64,000 bases of DNA from Tetragonia tetragonoides (taxonomy: Eukaryota; Streptophyta; Magnoliopsida; Caryophyllales; Aizoaceae). Under the pieces are notes generated by a model that saw only the letters and a program-made list of their open reading frames with translations, did no database searches and was not told the DNA's origin. Below are positions 11,899 to 21,431 of this stretch, one piece after another. The position numbers and the translations under genes were made by a program. The stretch lies in contig CM076144.1 in assembly GCA_038025085.1 (NCBI GenBank), positions 18,245,001 to 18,309,000 of the forward strand. Reading direction: 5' to 3'. Within the stretch, counting starts at the first letter, position 1. Every line of letters starts with the position of its first letter.

Positions 11899-12560
11899 GG
11901 ATTCACTCTCTCCATAGATTTTCATCCTTTGTATGAAAAGATTATCCCTCATGATCAATGAAAAGATGGCGCTGAAATGGTCTCCTGTTACTATTGGGAA
12001 AAATTTCCATCTTTTCCACATCTTTTATGCTGATGATGTTCTTCTTTTTAGGAAAGCTACTCTTGATAATGTTTGGACTATGATCAATACTCTCACGAAT
12101 GTTGGGAATCTTTCAGGTTTGTTTATCAGCAAGTCCAAATCAAAATTTGTATCCTCCCCCCCCCCCCCTTCCAAAAATGCATCACAAACTTAGGAGAATC
12201 ATTGCTTCCACTTGTCATATTCCCAGTTCCATATTTTTTGAAACTTATCTTGGGGTTCCAATTGCTCCTACCAAGCTGAGAATCAAAGATTACTACTCCT
12301 TATTAGATAAAATCAAAGTCAGAATTCAAGGATGGCAAGCAAAGATGCTCAACCTTGCTGGTAGATGTACCCTTATCAAATCTGTGATCAGTGGGTTCCC
12401 AACCCACATTATACAAACAACTCTCCTCCCAATGGGTATTATCTAACTTATGGAGAAATCCATGCGTTGGTTTCTTTGGAACAAGGTTGAATGCCCTCAT
12501 TATTTGCCTAGGATTAAAGAGATAGTGTTTGTTTGCCAATGTCTTGTGGTGGTCTTGGGC
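11899..12560 (+). pseudogene. LINE reverse transcriptase, C-terminal half
   Basis: Frame fragments 11933-12193, 12099-12446 and 12430-12560 together give the RT palm and thumb. The catalytic motif is HIFYADDVLLF (F/YADD). The downstream block YLGVPIAPTKLR ... LLDKIKVRIQGWQAKML is diagnostic of plant L1 elements. A stop lies in the LSP-IFILC block. A run of twelve or more cytosines (about 12157-12170) coincides with a frameshift. The enzyme would prime reverse transcription at the nicked target; this copy cannot. Confidence 0.88.
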
Positions 12561-12570
12561 TTATGGGCTT

Positions 12571-12815
12571 GCCAATGCCATCAATGGAATTTAGCTTTCA
12601 TGGGAAAATTAAGTTGAAGATTACTGCATTCTCCATCTCTGCTTTGGGTTCAACTTTTAACTACCAAATACATTAAAAAAAAACAACTTTTTTTTACTGC
12701 CAATTGAATTTTGCTTTCATGGAGAAATTAAATTGGAGATGCATTCTCCATCTCAGCTTTGGGTTCAACTTTTAACTGCCAGATACATTAAAAAAGCAAC
12801 AGTTCTCAACTGTAA
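12571..12815 (+). repeat. Local tandem duplication inside the LINE (two about 120-bp units)
   Basis: Units at about 12571-12690 and 12699-12815 share the string ctttgggttcaacttttaac and matching flanks (gccaat...ctttcatgg...cattctccatctc...aca-ttaaaaaa). The A-rich end of each unit suggests slippage or unequal exchange after insertion. It further disrupts the ORF. Confidence 0.7.
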
Positions 12816-13179
12816 CCCTAGCCTTAGCTCTTCGCACATTTGGAAGGATATTCTAAAAAAGAGTTAACTTCTTAAAGGTTTAAAAGTTCATTTTGGTCAC
12901 TGTAGGGACACCTCTCTTTGGTATAACCGGTGGCTTGGTAATGAGCCTATTCACCCAGCTACTAGTAACCCTATCCCGCATAGGTTTGTTCATTGGAGAG
13001 TCTCTGACGTTATTCAAGGAAATCAATGGGACCTTCATAATATTCAGAGCTTCATGACTAGTGATATCATCATGAAATTCTTGGCATTCCCTTACCAAAT
13101 ACTAAACCCATGAATGATACTCTTTTCTGGTCACTAGAAAAAAATGGAATGTTTTCAATCAAATCCACATACTGACTTA

Positions 13180-13625
13180 CTGCTGAACAAATGAGTATTT
13201 CCACAAACAATGGTGTTAACTGGAAAGCAATTTGGAAGGCTGATATTCCTTTTAAAATTAGAATGCTTATCTGGAATTGCTTCCATGGTATTCTTCCTAC
13301 TGCTAGCAGATTAGCTCGGTTGATTGACAATTTCAACCAAAAGTGTATAATTTTTGATGCTGCTATTGAAGACCATATTCACATATTCAAAGATTGTTCG
13401 TTAGCAAAAGAAATTTGGCATCTATCTCTTAAGAATCTTAAAAGCATGGATTTCGAAAATTTTTATTGTCTGGATTGGTTGGATTGGCTAAAATTTAATC
13501 TAAGCATTAGCAAAGATTGGACTGCTCAGTTTGCTATATCTATTTGGCATTTTTGGTGTGCCCGGAACAAGAGCATCTTTATGAAGGCAGTCATATCATC
13601 CAAGGGTTTTGCAAACCCTTATTAA
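13180..13625 (+). pseudogene. LINE zinc-binding (zf-RVT) domain
   Basis: An open frame of 144 codons contains WKAIWKADIPFKIRMLIW, then the expected blocks GILPTASRLAR and DHIHIFKDCSLAKEIW. This is the reverse-transcriptase zinc-binding domain found C-terminal to RT in plant L1 LINEs. The usual first cysteines of the domain are changed (QKCIIFDAAIEDHIHIF keeps only part of the CxxC...H...C pattern). Confidence 0.8.
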
Positions 13626-13719
13626 TCTAGACATTGCTACTAACTTCATGGCTTTTCAGATTGGAAACACAGTTCACAAGGCCATTGAACCAATTATCAC
13701 TTGGAAACCACCAAAGAAG

Positions 13720-14160
13720 GAATTCTGGAAGTTAAATGTTGATGGAGCATAGAAGAAGGATCCTAGTATAGCTGGAGGTGGAGGGGTAATCATAGACGAG
13801 TGTGGCATTTGAAAATTTGGATTTACATACAAGTTTGATGCCTCTAATGCAGCAGCAGCTGAGTTCATTGCACTTAGGGAGGGATTACAATCTGCTGGAA
13901 ACAGGGGAATCAAAAAGCTAGAAGTTGAAACAGATGCTGAATCAATCTGGAATCTGATCAAAAATCCAAATGCAAGTTTATTTCATGAATTGGGTGTTGT
14001 GATTAGTGATGTTTGCAACCTACTAAGCAAGAACTGGACAATCACTCTCATGCATACCAAAAAGGAGGAAAACATTGTTGCACACGCTCTAGCTGGACAA
14101 GCTTTTGAGAACAAAACATTAGGGGTTTGTAGTCTTAGTGGCCTATATGACCCAAAATAA
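13720..14160 (+). pseudogene. LINE plant-type RNase H domain
   Basis: Starting at FWKLNVDGA the frame carries the RVT_3-type RNase H acidic residues: D in NVDGA, E in AAEFIALREGL, D in ETDAESIW. It ends KKEENIVAHALAGQAF. Stops interrupt it after NVDGA (about 13750) and at about 13810. In active elements the domain removes RNA from the RNA/DNA hybrid. Confidence 0.82.
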
Positions 14161-14424
14161 AACGTTAAGGGTCTGTGTGACCTATTTTCAAAGTCGGTGG
14201 CCGATATGGCCCAAATGTGCAATGCAAGGAGTCTGTATGACATTTATTGTTTGCACAGACCTTGCATACTGAATTACTATTTTTCCTTAATATAAACTTG
14301 AGTTTTATAAATCATTTTTAATTTTATTTCTTATATTTGCATAAACCTAAATATACATTTCTTTTTAAAAATTCAAAAATTTGCATAAACAGCAAGACAT
14401 TCGCAATTGAAAAAAATTAGTTTT
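14161..14424. other. Non-coding stretch after the LINE
   Basis: It contains near-repeated phrases (gtctgtgtgacc / gtctgtatgac; ggcctatatgaccc / gccgatatggccc), which may mark an unrecognised insertion. Nothing else is visible. Confidence 0.35.
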
Positions 14425-14640
14425 CATAAGGGGCTACTCCAATTAAAATTCTCACAACTCTACCTTCGACCAGTACGACCACAGTGATTATTTCCCTTCG
14501 TTGACTTGTAGGTACCTTAAAGGGTGGGACAACTGGTCAAGGAATTTAAATCTACTCCATGCCCAAGGCGAAATTTGAACCCTCAACCTTGGTTAAGGAT
14601 GGATGAGTCCCTACAACTCAACCACACTTTATTGGTTGGT
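14425..14640 (-). mobile_element. tRNA-derived SINE-like sequence
   Basis: On the minus strand, an A-box-like gtggttgagttgtaggg is followed about 40 bases later by a B-box-like gagggttcaaattt. These resemble the internal RNA polymerase III promoter of tRNA-derived SINEs. Sequence after the B box is not tRNA-like, which argues against a tRNA gene. Target duplication and poly(A) tail were not found. Confidence 0.5.
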
Positions 14641-14742
14641 GGGGAAATGGTTTTGGTATAGATCAATACATGATTTGCCGGAGCGGTTCCCTACACTAAC
14701 ATGAGAAAATATGAACGATTTTACCTGTATGCCTTGATCCAG

Positions 14743-14897
14743 AGATGAGATCCTCTCCAATTAATCCCTCCAATAAACCCCTCCAATACTTCACAAAGAT
14801 CAAAATAAAACGAAAAACAAATGATGTTTTTTTTTTTAATGTTTTGTGAGGTATCGGAGTGATTTATTGGAGGGATTAATTGGAGAAGATCTCATCC
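14743..14897. mobile_element. Foldback MITE (about 155 bp)
   Basis: The left arm (14743-14800, agatgagatcctctccaatt...ccctccaata) and the right arm (about 14845-14897) are near-perfect reverse complements over more than 50 bases, around a short AT-rich loop with a T run. The whole element can fold into one hairpin. It has no coding sequence. Superfamily not determined. Confidence 0.75.
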
Positions 14898-14899
14898 AA

Positions 14900-15321
14900 C
14901 CCAACCAATATACTGGTGTACTTGTAGCCGAAATCCAATCCGTAACCAGTTCAACTTTTATTGCCTAGATTCTGGATACATATAATTGTGTAGAGTTGTG
15001 GATCCACTAAAACTATACTTTAAAAAACTGAAACTATCACTGGAAAAATGAAACTTTTAGAATAATAAAGCTAAAACTAAGAAAATAAAACTGCGTGAGT
15101 TTCATCAGCTCGTCTTGTGTCCACCGTGGATTAAAGAGTGAATCAAGGATATAGTTCAAATCTTTAAGGGACATGAGAGGTATTTTTTAAAAAAGATTTG
15201 ATCTTTGGTCTACCGTGAACTAAGTCCACACAAGATATTGTAGAATTTCATTGTTTTTTAATCACAGTTTCATTTTACTCGAGCCACAGTTTTATTTGGT
15301 ACACATAACTATCTAGACCTC
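14900..15321. other. Non-coding intergenic stretch
   Basis: No ORF and no clear repeat ends. Phrases such as ccaccgtggatt and ctaccgtgaactaagtccac occur in both orientations and hint at an old degraded foldback element, too diverged to delimit. Confidence 0.35.
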
Positions 15322-15324
15322 TAA

Positions 15325-15793
15325 GGCCCTGTTATTTTCGTCATCTTCATGTTTTTTTTTTTTACGAACGAGGGGATTAAATCCCCAGGTTACAAGAACT
15401 AAATAAAAGAAACATAAAGCAGAAAAAACAGAGAAAAATATATCAAGCCAAAATGAAAAGAAAGCAGCTAACAAAGCTAAGCACTGCTTCCCTCTACTCT
15501 AGGCCATGCCACGCCACTCACATCCTCAAACAGGATAGGAAGAAGAGCTCTTGGAGGTTCAGTAAAAATGGAGATGGGCTCAGCCAAGGAAATCCCCATG
15601 TTCATCATCTTCATGCTTCGTTCCCTTCCGTTCTGTTCCTTTCCAATCCATTCCCTCTTATTCCGTTCCGCGTCGTTCCGTTCCGCATTCTATACTTCAT
15701 TATTTTATTTCGCATTTTTTTTAATTATCTATTTCATTGTGCTCCGTTCCGTTCCTCATCATCCTGCACCATTCCATTGAAAAAAACATATCC
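15325..15793. mobile_element. Tourist-like (PIF/Harbinger-type) MITE with nested insertion
   Basis: Ends ggccctgttattttc and (right, reverse complement) ggatatgtttttttc form weak terminal inverted repeats flanked by TAA on both sides (15322-15324 and 15794-15796), the 3-base target typical of PIF/Harbinger. The body is rich in gttcc/ttccg words. A diverged copy in opposite orientation lies at 37393-37590, which supports a repeat family. The element is interrupted by a retroposed LINE tail (15352-15604). Confidence 0.5.
15352..15604 (-). mobile_element. Retroposed LINE 3' end inside the MITE
   Basis: On the plus strand it starts with a run of T (a minus-strand poly(A) tail). It contains the short palindrome ggggattaaatcccc typical near LINE 3' ends, and is flanked by an 11-base direct repeat TCATCTTCATG (15341-15351 and 15605-15615). 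This is the signature of target-primed reverse transcription. The reading frames in it are not genes. Confidence 0.7.
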
Positions 15794-15930
15794 TAAAATA
15801 TAGGCAATAATTTGTGAACCAAGCCAAGTTGCCCAATTACCAACATGTTTGTATTTATACTTTAGTTTCTATTTACCTCAACCCCATTTCACTCATAACC
15901 AACGTTTAGTACATTACACAAAATGATCTT

Positions 15931-17102
15931 TGTTAGTAGCACAAGGTACACAAGAGGGAGGTGAATTATGTTACCCCAAATTTGCAGAATTAAAACAAGT
16001 AAAAAGAACTAGAATTAAAGTACTCACGATTTACGGGGAAAACCCTTTGTAACTCACAAAGGATGAAAAACCACGGCCTGAAGGACTTTAAAAATTACTT
16101 CTTTTATTAAGAGAATAGTACAAATAGATCAAGTTTACTCTAACTCAATCTCGCACTCGAACACTCGTTCAAGCCAAACGCACTTAGACACTCACCTAAG
16201 CCTAGCATTTAGCTCTAGTTGTAATAGATAGCAGATGATTGTTTACCTTGATGAACTTCAATAAGTGAATAAGGTACAATTGAGATCTTATAGCTAATGC
16301 AGTAATACATGTGGAGAATAGATCTATTAGGCAACGTTCTTTGTTGTGAGGCAACGTTTATCAGTTTGACTCTCTTAAGAATATGTTACGCTCAATGGAT
16401 CAAAGAGAGGTGTAAGTAAAAATTGATTGTTGAACTCCTTATAAACGTGAGAGGCAACAGGATAGAAAATGACTAGTAACCCTAACCCTAACCCTACTTA
16501 GAAATAGAAAATCATTTTCTTTATTTGCACAATAAGATTTTCACAAAGGAGAATAAATATCTTTTTCAGATAAAGCATGTATATCGAAATCAGTTTTAAC
16601 GAAGAAAATAAAATAAAATATCTTTAAGGATAATAGTTTCTTCTTAGTTAAAACCATATAGCCAAAATAAAGAGAATAAACAGATTTTAAGAAATCTATT
16701 TATGAATAAAATCTTTGGCAAAATAAAATATTAAGAGAATAAAGTTAAGATACTCAACTTAAATTTATCTCAGTGAATGAACGTGTTAATATATGTGTTA
16801 CAGAAACGTTCCATTGAACACTAATGTTTCAAGGATCGTTCCCGACCACAAACTCTTTTGACGTTTATTATTTAGTTGCCTTATAGATATAAATTCCACA
16901 TTTATATAACTGCATAGCTTTAACATGAGTTCTACAGAAATAAAATAAATAACCTAGAGAACATGTGAACTTGTGTCTTCTTCTCGATCTTTATCTAGCA
17001 AACTCTTGCATAAATAAATTCCTGAAATACTAACACACAAGTTAAGTAGCATCACTTTAAAATTAAATAAGTTTGTCATCTTCAAAACTCAATTGCTCAA
17101 CA
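15931..17102 (-). repeat. copia-1 3' LTR (left on the plus strand)
   Basis: In plus orientation it runs from tgttagtagcacaagg to actcaattgctcaaca, giving TG...CA ends on the minus strand as well. It matches the copy at 25240-26866 base for base over long stretches. It contains three telomere-like units (about 16480-16497, taaccctaaccctaaccc), which recur at the same place in the other LTR. Confidence 0.9.
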
Positions 17103-17776
17103 ATTTCCCCCTTTTTGATGATGGCAAACTTGTGATACATAATAGTGCTGAAATAGTATAACCAATTAAAATTAAGCACAAAAAGATTGTAGCGCTTTCT
17201 ATTCATAGTGAATAGAGGGATCAATCAATTATTAATAAACGTTTGCAAGCATATGCTAGTGACATGATTATATGCATAGGAAAACAGTGAGTCAGAATCT
17301 ACAAACGTTCCTAGCCAAAAGGAATAACAAGAGCAATAATATGTCTGTTGTAAAAAGACGTGATAAATACTTAAGCCTTTTTTTTCATTTTTTTTTTGAC
17401 AATAAAAAAATAAGCCATAACTAACACAATATTATTGCAATGGATGGAGTTGATCAACTACAAAAGATTTAAGTCTTAGAGACAAATTAACTAGCATCAT
17501 TACTCTTCCCCCTTTTGCCATCATTGAAAAGATCAACAATGTTCACATGAGGAGAAGGGATTATTTAAGCAAATAACAACTTTAAGGTCCTAGAAGATTT
17601 ATAAAAACATAGAAATAAACAACTAAAGCAGCTCTAGCACCATGTAATGAAACTATAACTACACCCATCCATCAAAAGACATAGACTCTAAACATCCAAA
17701 TATGAAATTAGATCAAAAAGAAGGTTTGCAAAGGATTGGCAATCCGTTCAAGGTTGTTGATAGTGTGGGTAGGAGT
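17103..17776 (-). other. copia-1 polypurine tract and 3' spacer
   Basis: Directly beside the LTR the minus strand reads aaaaagggggaaat, the polypurine tract. The rest, up to the third ORF, is non-coding. A second purine block (aaaagggggaag on the minus strand) lies at about 17504-17516. Confidence 0.75.
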
Positions 17777-19063
17777 TTAATAGGAGTGTGCACGACGAGG
17801 TTTAGGTAGAATCGCACCCCTAATCTGCTTGAGAACCGAAATAATGTAGCCAGAGTCACTGTTCAAATGATTCACATTGTCCTTAACAACTTTCAAATCG
17901 TTTTTAATACCCACAAGATCACTGTTAATAAGCATAAACCTATCTTCAACCGTAACAGGATCACCACTTTCACTTTCTGAGCTTGAATCATCTTCGGAAA
18001 CGTTGTCGGCTTCAGCAGGAACATTCCTAGCCTGGTTGGAAGAGCTGCCAGTAGGTTTGCGAACCCAAGTTTTTGACGCTTCATCATACATAAAAGTTAT
18101 ACGACCCAATGTTGCCGCGGTTAATATATCAGCATCAGACTTCTCATCACCACTTGGAACAGGCACATAACAAGCTTGAAACACAAGAGTCAACCACATA
18201 GAATAAGGGAGGGCATGTGAATCGTGTTGGGCGACATAAAGCATGTGTTTAATCATAAGGGATGGAAGGTTGATGGGTTGTTGAGTAACTAGACACTCGA
18301 TAAGGACAAGATCAAGAGATGTAGCAACATTGCAGGTTTGACCTCGGGTACCAACATTTTGATAGACAAGACGGTGTAGAATACGGTGAGGGACAGAAAA
18401 TTTGGAGATTGACACTTGGTCATGTTTGTGGGCTTTGGGATTTCCTCTAGCAAAACGACGAAGAATTTGAGAAGGAGTAGTAAAAGAGACAAGAGGCCAA
18501 GCTTCCTTATTGTAATCATCAAATCCGACCTTAGGAACTCCCAAAATTTTTCCCAAAGTTTCACAATTAAACATTATATTCTTCCCATTAACTATTGCTT
18601 GAACTACGTTACCATCAAATTCCAAACTACCAAAAAATTGTTTAATTTCAGCAGGATAAACATACTCAGGAGTACTAAACAACCTTCCCCACCCTTGCGC
18701 ATCAATAAAAGTCCATAAGTGTTCAAAACCATTCTCAATTAACCATACCTTATTAATGACTTTCAAAGGAGGTTGTTTGTGGTGATTGAATTTGGCAGCA
18801 ATATTGTTGAAAACATGAGTTGGAATAGGGTAACTGTGCTCAACATGTAGTGGAGGTTTAGAGGTACCACGGTTGTTGACAGGACTTTTTCCCTTAGCCT
18901 TAGATTTTTTGGCTTGATCACTAACGATCCTATTTTCTTGAGTGGGAGAGAGTTCCCCCTGAGATGAACCACCATTAATAAAGATTGGAGAATTTTGTTG
19001 TCCTTCATTAGCTTGTGCCTTCTTACGTTGAGCAGAACGCTTACGGTTAAACATTGTGCACAA
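17777..19063 (-). CDS. copia-1 third ORF, uninterrupted, 428 aa, unknown function
   Basis: A single open frame from ATG (19063-19061) to stop (17777), between pol and the 3' LTR. The N terminus is basic (FNRKRSAQRKKAQ, KKSKAKGKS). A central domain contains GWGRLFSTPEYVYP, NCETLGKILGVPKVGFDDY, and LPSLMIKHMLYVAQ...ALPYSMWLTLVFQ. The C terminus is acidic (SEDDSSSESESGD) and then probably coiled. The central domain resembles a 'putative plant transposon protein' domain seen in extra ORFs of plant LTR elements (from memory, not searched). The SIRE extra ORF is often called env-like, but I see no signal peptide and no convincing membrane segment. A clear homologue sits in copia-A (41403-43252), with the same GKILGVP and LPxxMIxH motifs. 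It is intact while gag-pol of the same copy is broken. Confidence 0.8.
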   Translation of the reverse strand: MCTMFNRKRSAQRKKAQANEGQQNSPIFINGGSSQGELSPTQENRIVSDQAKKSKAKGKSPVNNRGTSKPPLHVEHSYPIPTHVFNNIAAKFNHHKQPPLKVINKVWLIENGFEHLWTFIDAQGWGRLFSTPEYVYPAEIKQFFGSLEFDGNVVQAIVNGKNIMFNCETLGKILGVPKVGFDDYNKEAWPLVSFTTPSQILRRFARGNPKAHKHDQVSISKFSVPHRILHRLVYQNVGTRGQTCNVATSLDLVLIECLVTQQPINLPSLMIKHMLYVAQHDSHALPYSMWLTLVFQACYVPVPSGDEKSDADILTAATLGRITFMYDEASKTWVRKPTGSSSNQARNVPAEADNVSEDDSSSESESGDPVTVEDRFMLINSDLVGIKNDLKVVKDNVNHLNSDSGYIISVLKQIRGAILPKPRRAHSY

Positions 19064-19901
19064 TTTTGTGAAGGGTAAGGAACGTTTCTAAATTATTGGG
19101 AACGTTTGAGAGAAGAAGAGAAAATAGTGCTCTTCGTGAGCTAAGCGTGAATATGGGTGAAGAAAAATAAACTGGGTGAGGTTTCTTATATAGACACAAG
19201 GCATAGTGCAATAAGGAAGGAGCAATGAGAGAATTAAGGGAAAGATAAAACTGTAGAATCTTACCCTTCCTAAAACTCCAAAAGGGAGTCGTGATAAAGG
19301 AAACAAACAAGTCCTGCCTATTTCTTATCCAATCAGTTGGATGACAATACAACACCTCCAAAAAACGATAGACTTCTAAAAGCACAGAACTACCTTATTC
19401 GCCACTCCATCCATGATGTATGTATGTAGACTATACGGTTTTGCACTTTGATTCCCGGTTTTATTATTTATTTTTTTTAAACGAGAAAACAGTAAACTAG
19501 TAAATAAATGCTCCCTAGACAACTAGCCTTGTGTACATATATGGGTAAAAAGAGGCTAAGATTTTAAGTGGAGCCTGGTAAGTGTTTAGGCTCAAAATTT
19601 CGAGAACTAATTTGCCTTATATCGTGGCAACAAATTATAATTAGTTGTCTATGAAAGAATTTTTTCAGATTGCCCAAAGAAAAGAAACAATAGGATGTTG
19701 AGACATATGAACATTTGATTTCATATATTGAAATAGTATCAAAACTCATAACGAGTCCTTTAAAGTTTAACGTTAAAACTAATACTAGTAATATCTAGGA
19801 CCCAAAAATTGTAATCGCAAAAAATAAAGCTTCAACCAAAATGTAAAACAAAATTAACCATTATCTAAGCAATTATCGAAGCAAGCAATTAGTGATACGC
19901 A
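19064..19901 (-). other. copia-1 spacer between pol and third ORF
   Basis: No conserved coding sequence. Short frames on the minus strand (19047-19385, 19564-19749) have no recognisable domain. The spacer may hold a splice acceptor or promoter for the third ORF, but nothing diagnostic is visible. Confidence 0.5.
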
Positions 19902-20444
19902 TTAATTTATTTTCATCATGCCCAAATCTAATCTAATTTTCTCAAATCTATCAAGTTGCAAAGGTTTTATGAAAATATCAGCTATCTGACCTTCAGTGTT
20001 AACAAATTCAAGTTTTATAAAACCTTTTTCCACATTGTCACGCAAAAAATGATGACGAATTTCAATATGTTTTGTCCTTGAATGACTGACAGGATTTTTT
20101 GAAATACTAATAGCACTAGTATTGCCACAATAAATAGGCACACAACCACAATTAACACCAAAATCAAGTAATTGTTGCTTCAACCATAAAATTTGAGCAC
20201 AACAAGTAGCAGCTGCGACATATTCTGCTTCGGCAGTAGATAGAGCAACATAATTTTGCTTTTTAGAAGCCCAAGAAATTAAGCATGATCCTAAAAATTG
20301 AGCCATACCTGAAGTACTTTTACGGTCTACTAGGAAACCAGCATAATCAGAATAAGAATATCCATTTAAGTTAAAATTATCACACTTGGGATAAAAAAGA
20401 CATAAATCAATAGTGCCTTTCAAGTATCTAAGAATTCGCTTCAC
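19902..20444 (-). pseudogene. copia-1 RNase H, C-terminal pol
   Basis: A 180-codon frame starts MKRILRYLKGTIDLCL and carries the copia RNase H blocks: SDYAGFLVDRKSTSGM, SWASKKQNYVALSTAEAEYVAA and the C-terminal SRTKHIEIRHHFLRD. Catalytic acidic positions (D of SDYAG, E of AEAEY, the D in the N-terminal part of the CGNTSAI block) are partly changed: the usual CDN triplet is CGN. This domain itself is open to its natural stop, but it is separated from RT by a frameshift at about 20447. Confidence 0.88.
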
Positions 20445-20449
20445 TGCGA

Positions 20450-21410
20450 CTAAGTGAGATTCTCTAGTCTAGGGCTAGATTGAAAGCGAGCACATAGACA
20501 AACACCATAAACAATATCAGGTCGACTAGCAGTTAAATATAATAGTGATCCGATCATACCTCGATATTCTTTTTCATCCACAAGTGTACCTTTTTCATCC
20601 AAGTCTAACTTTTGTGAAGTTGGAGTCGGCGTGTTGTAGGGCTTGGCGTCTTCCATTTTGTATATCTTTAACAACTCTTTCACATATTTTTGTTGATGAA
20701 TTTGTATGTCATTTTTTCTTTGATTTACTTGTAGTCCAAGGAAGAATTTTAATTCTCCCCTCATACTCATCTCAAATCCTCCCTGCATTATGTCAGAAAA
20801 GCTAATGCACATTGCATCATTAGTCGAACCAAACATAATATCATCAACTTATACTTGAACAACTAAAATATCATTATCTTCAATTTTCAAAAATAAAGTT
20901 TTATCAATCACGCCCCTTTTAAAACCTTTTTCCATCAAAAAAATTTGAAAGTCTCTCGTACCATGATCTAGGAGCTTGTTTAAGTCCATAGAGAGCTTTA
21001 TCTAATTTATAGACGTGATTGAGAAATTCTTTATCTTCAAAACCAGGTGGTTGCTCCACAAAAACTTCCTCTTTTAAATAACCATTTAAAAACGCAGTTT
21101 TAACATCCATATGAAATAATTTAAAGTTTTTGTGAGCAGCAAAAGCAATTAAAGTTCTAATCGCTTCCAATCGAGCTACTAGGGCAAAAGTTTCATTATA
21201 ATCTATCCCCTCTTGCTGATTATAACCTTTGACCACCAACCTGGCTTTATTTCTAATAATATTACCTTCATCGTCCAACTTGTTCCTATAAACCCACTTT
21301 GTACCAATCACTGTGTGATTTTTTGGTATGGGTTCTAGGTGCCATACCTTATTTCTCTTGAATTGATTTAGTTCTTCCTGCATAGCTAAGATCCAATCAG
21401 AATCATTCAA
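20450..21410 (-). pseudogene. copia-1 reverse transcriptase, interrupted
   Basis: The frame 20919-21410 starts at the RVT_2 N terminus ([18 protein letters not shown]) and includes [49 protein letters not shown] and [16 protein letters not shown] frameshift at about 20940 and a stop follow. The catalytic YVDD box reads stop-VDD because its tyrosine codon is TAA (complement of 20849-20851). The C-terminal part (20450-20836) continues MRGELKFFLGLQV...RGMIGSLLYLTASRPDI and ends in another frameshift. No active RT can be made from this copy. Confidence 0.9.
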
Positions 21411-21431
21411 AGCACATTTATAATCTTTAGG

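Larger units (their letters stand above)
11870..14160 (+). mobile_element. L1-type LINE, 5'-truncated and decayed
   Basis: The sequence starts within the RT fingers/palm (LSP-IFILCM block, at about 11900) and runs through RT C terminus, zinc-binding zf-RVT domain and a plant-type RNase H. This is the ORF2 order of plant L1 LINEs. Everything upstream (endonuclease, RT N terminus, ORF1) is missing, as is typical of truncated LINE insertions. Multiple stops and frameshifts make it a relic. No poly(A) tail or target duplication was found; the 3' flank after 14160 may contain a later insertion. Confidence 0.85.

Noticed and set aside
14540..14640. Possible tRNA gene
   Set aside because: A- and B-box-like words are present, but no cloverleaf with acceptor stem can be drawn; a SINE explains it better.
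16480..16497. Interstitial telomere
   Set aside because: Only three units, and the same block occurs in both copia-1 LTRs, so it is part of the LTR.
17877..18718. Plus-strand ORFs of 97 and 100 codons
   Set aside because: Antisense shadows of the intact third ORF of copia-1.
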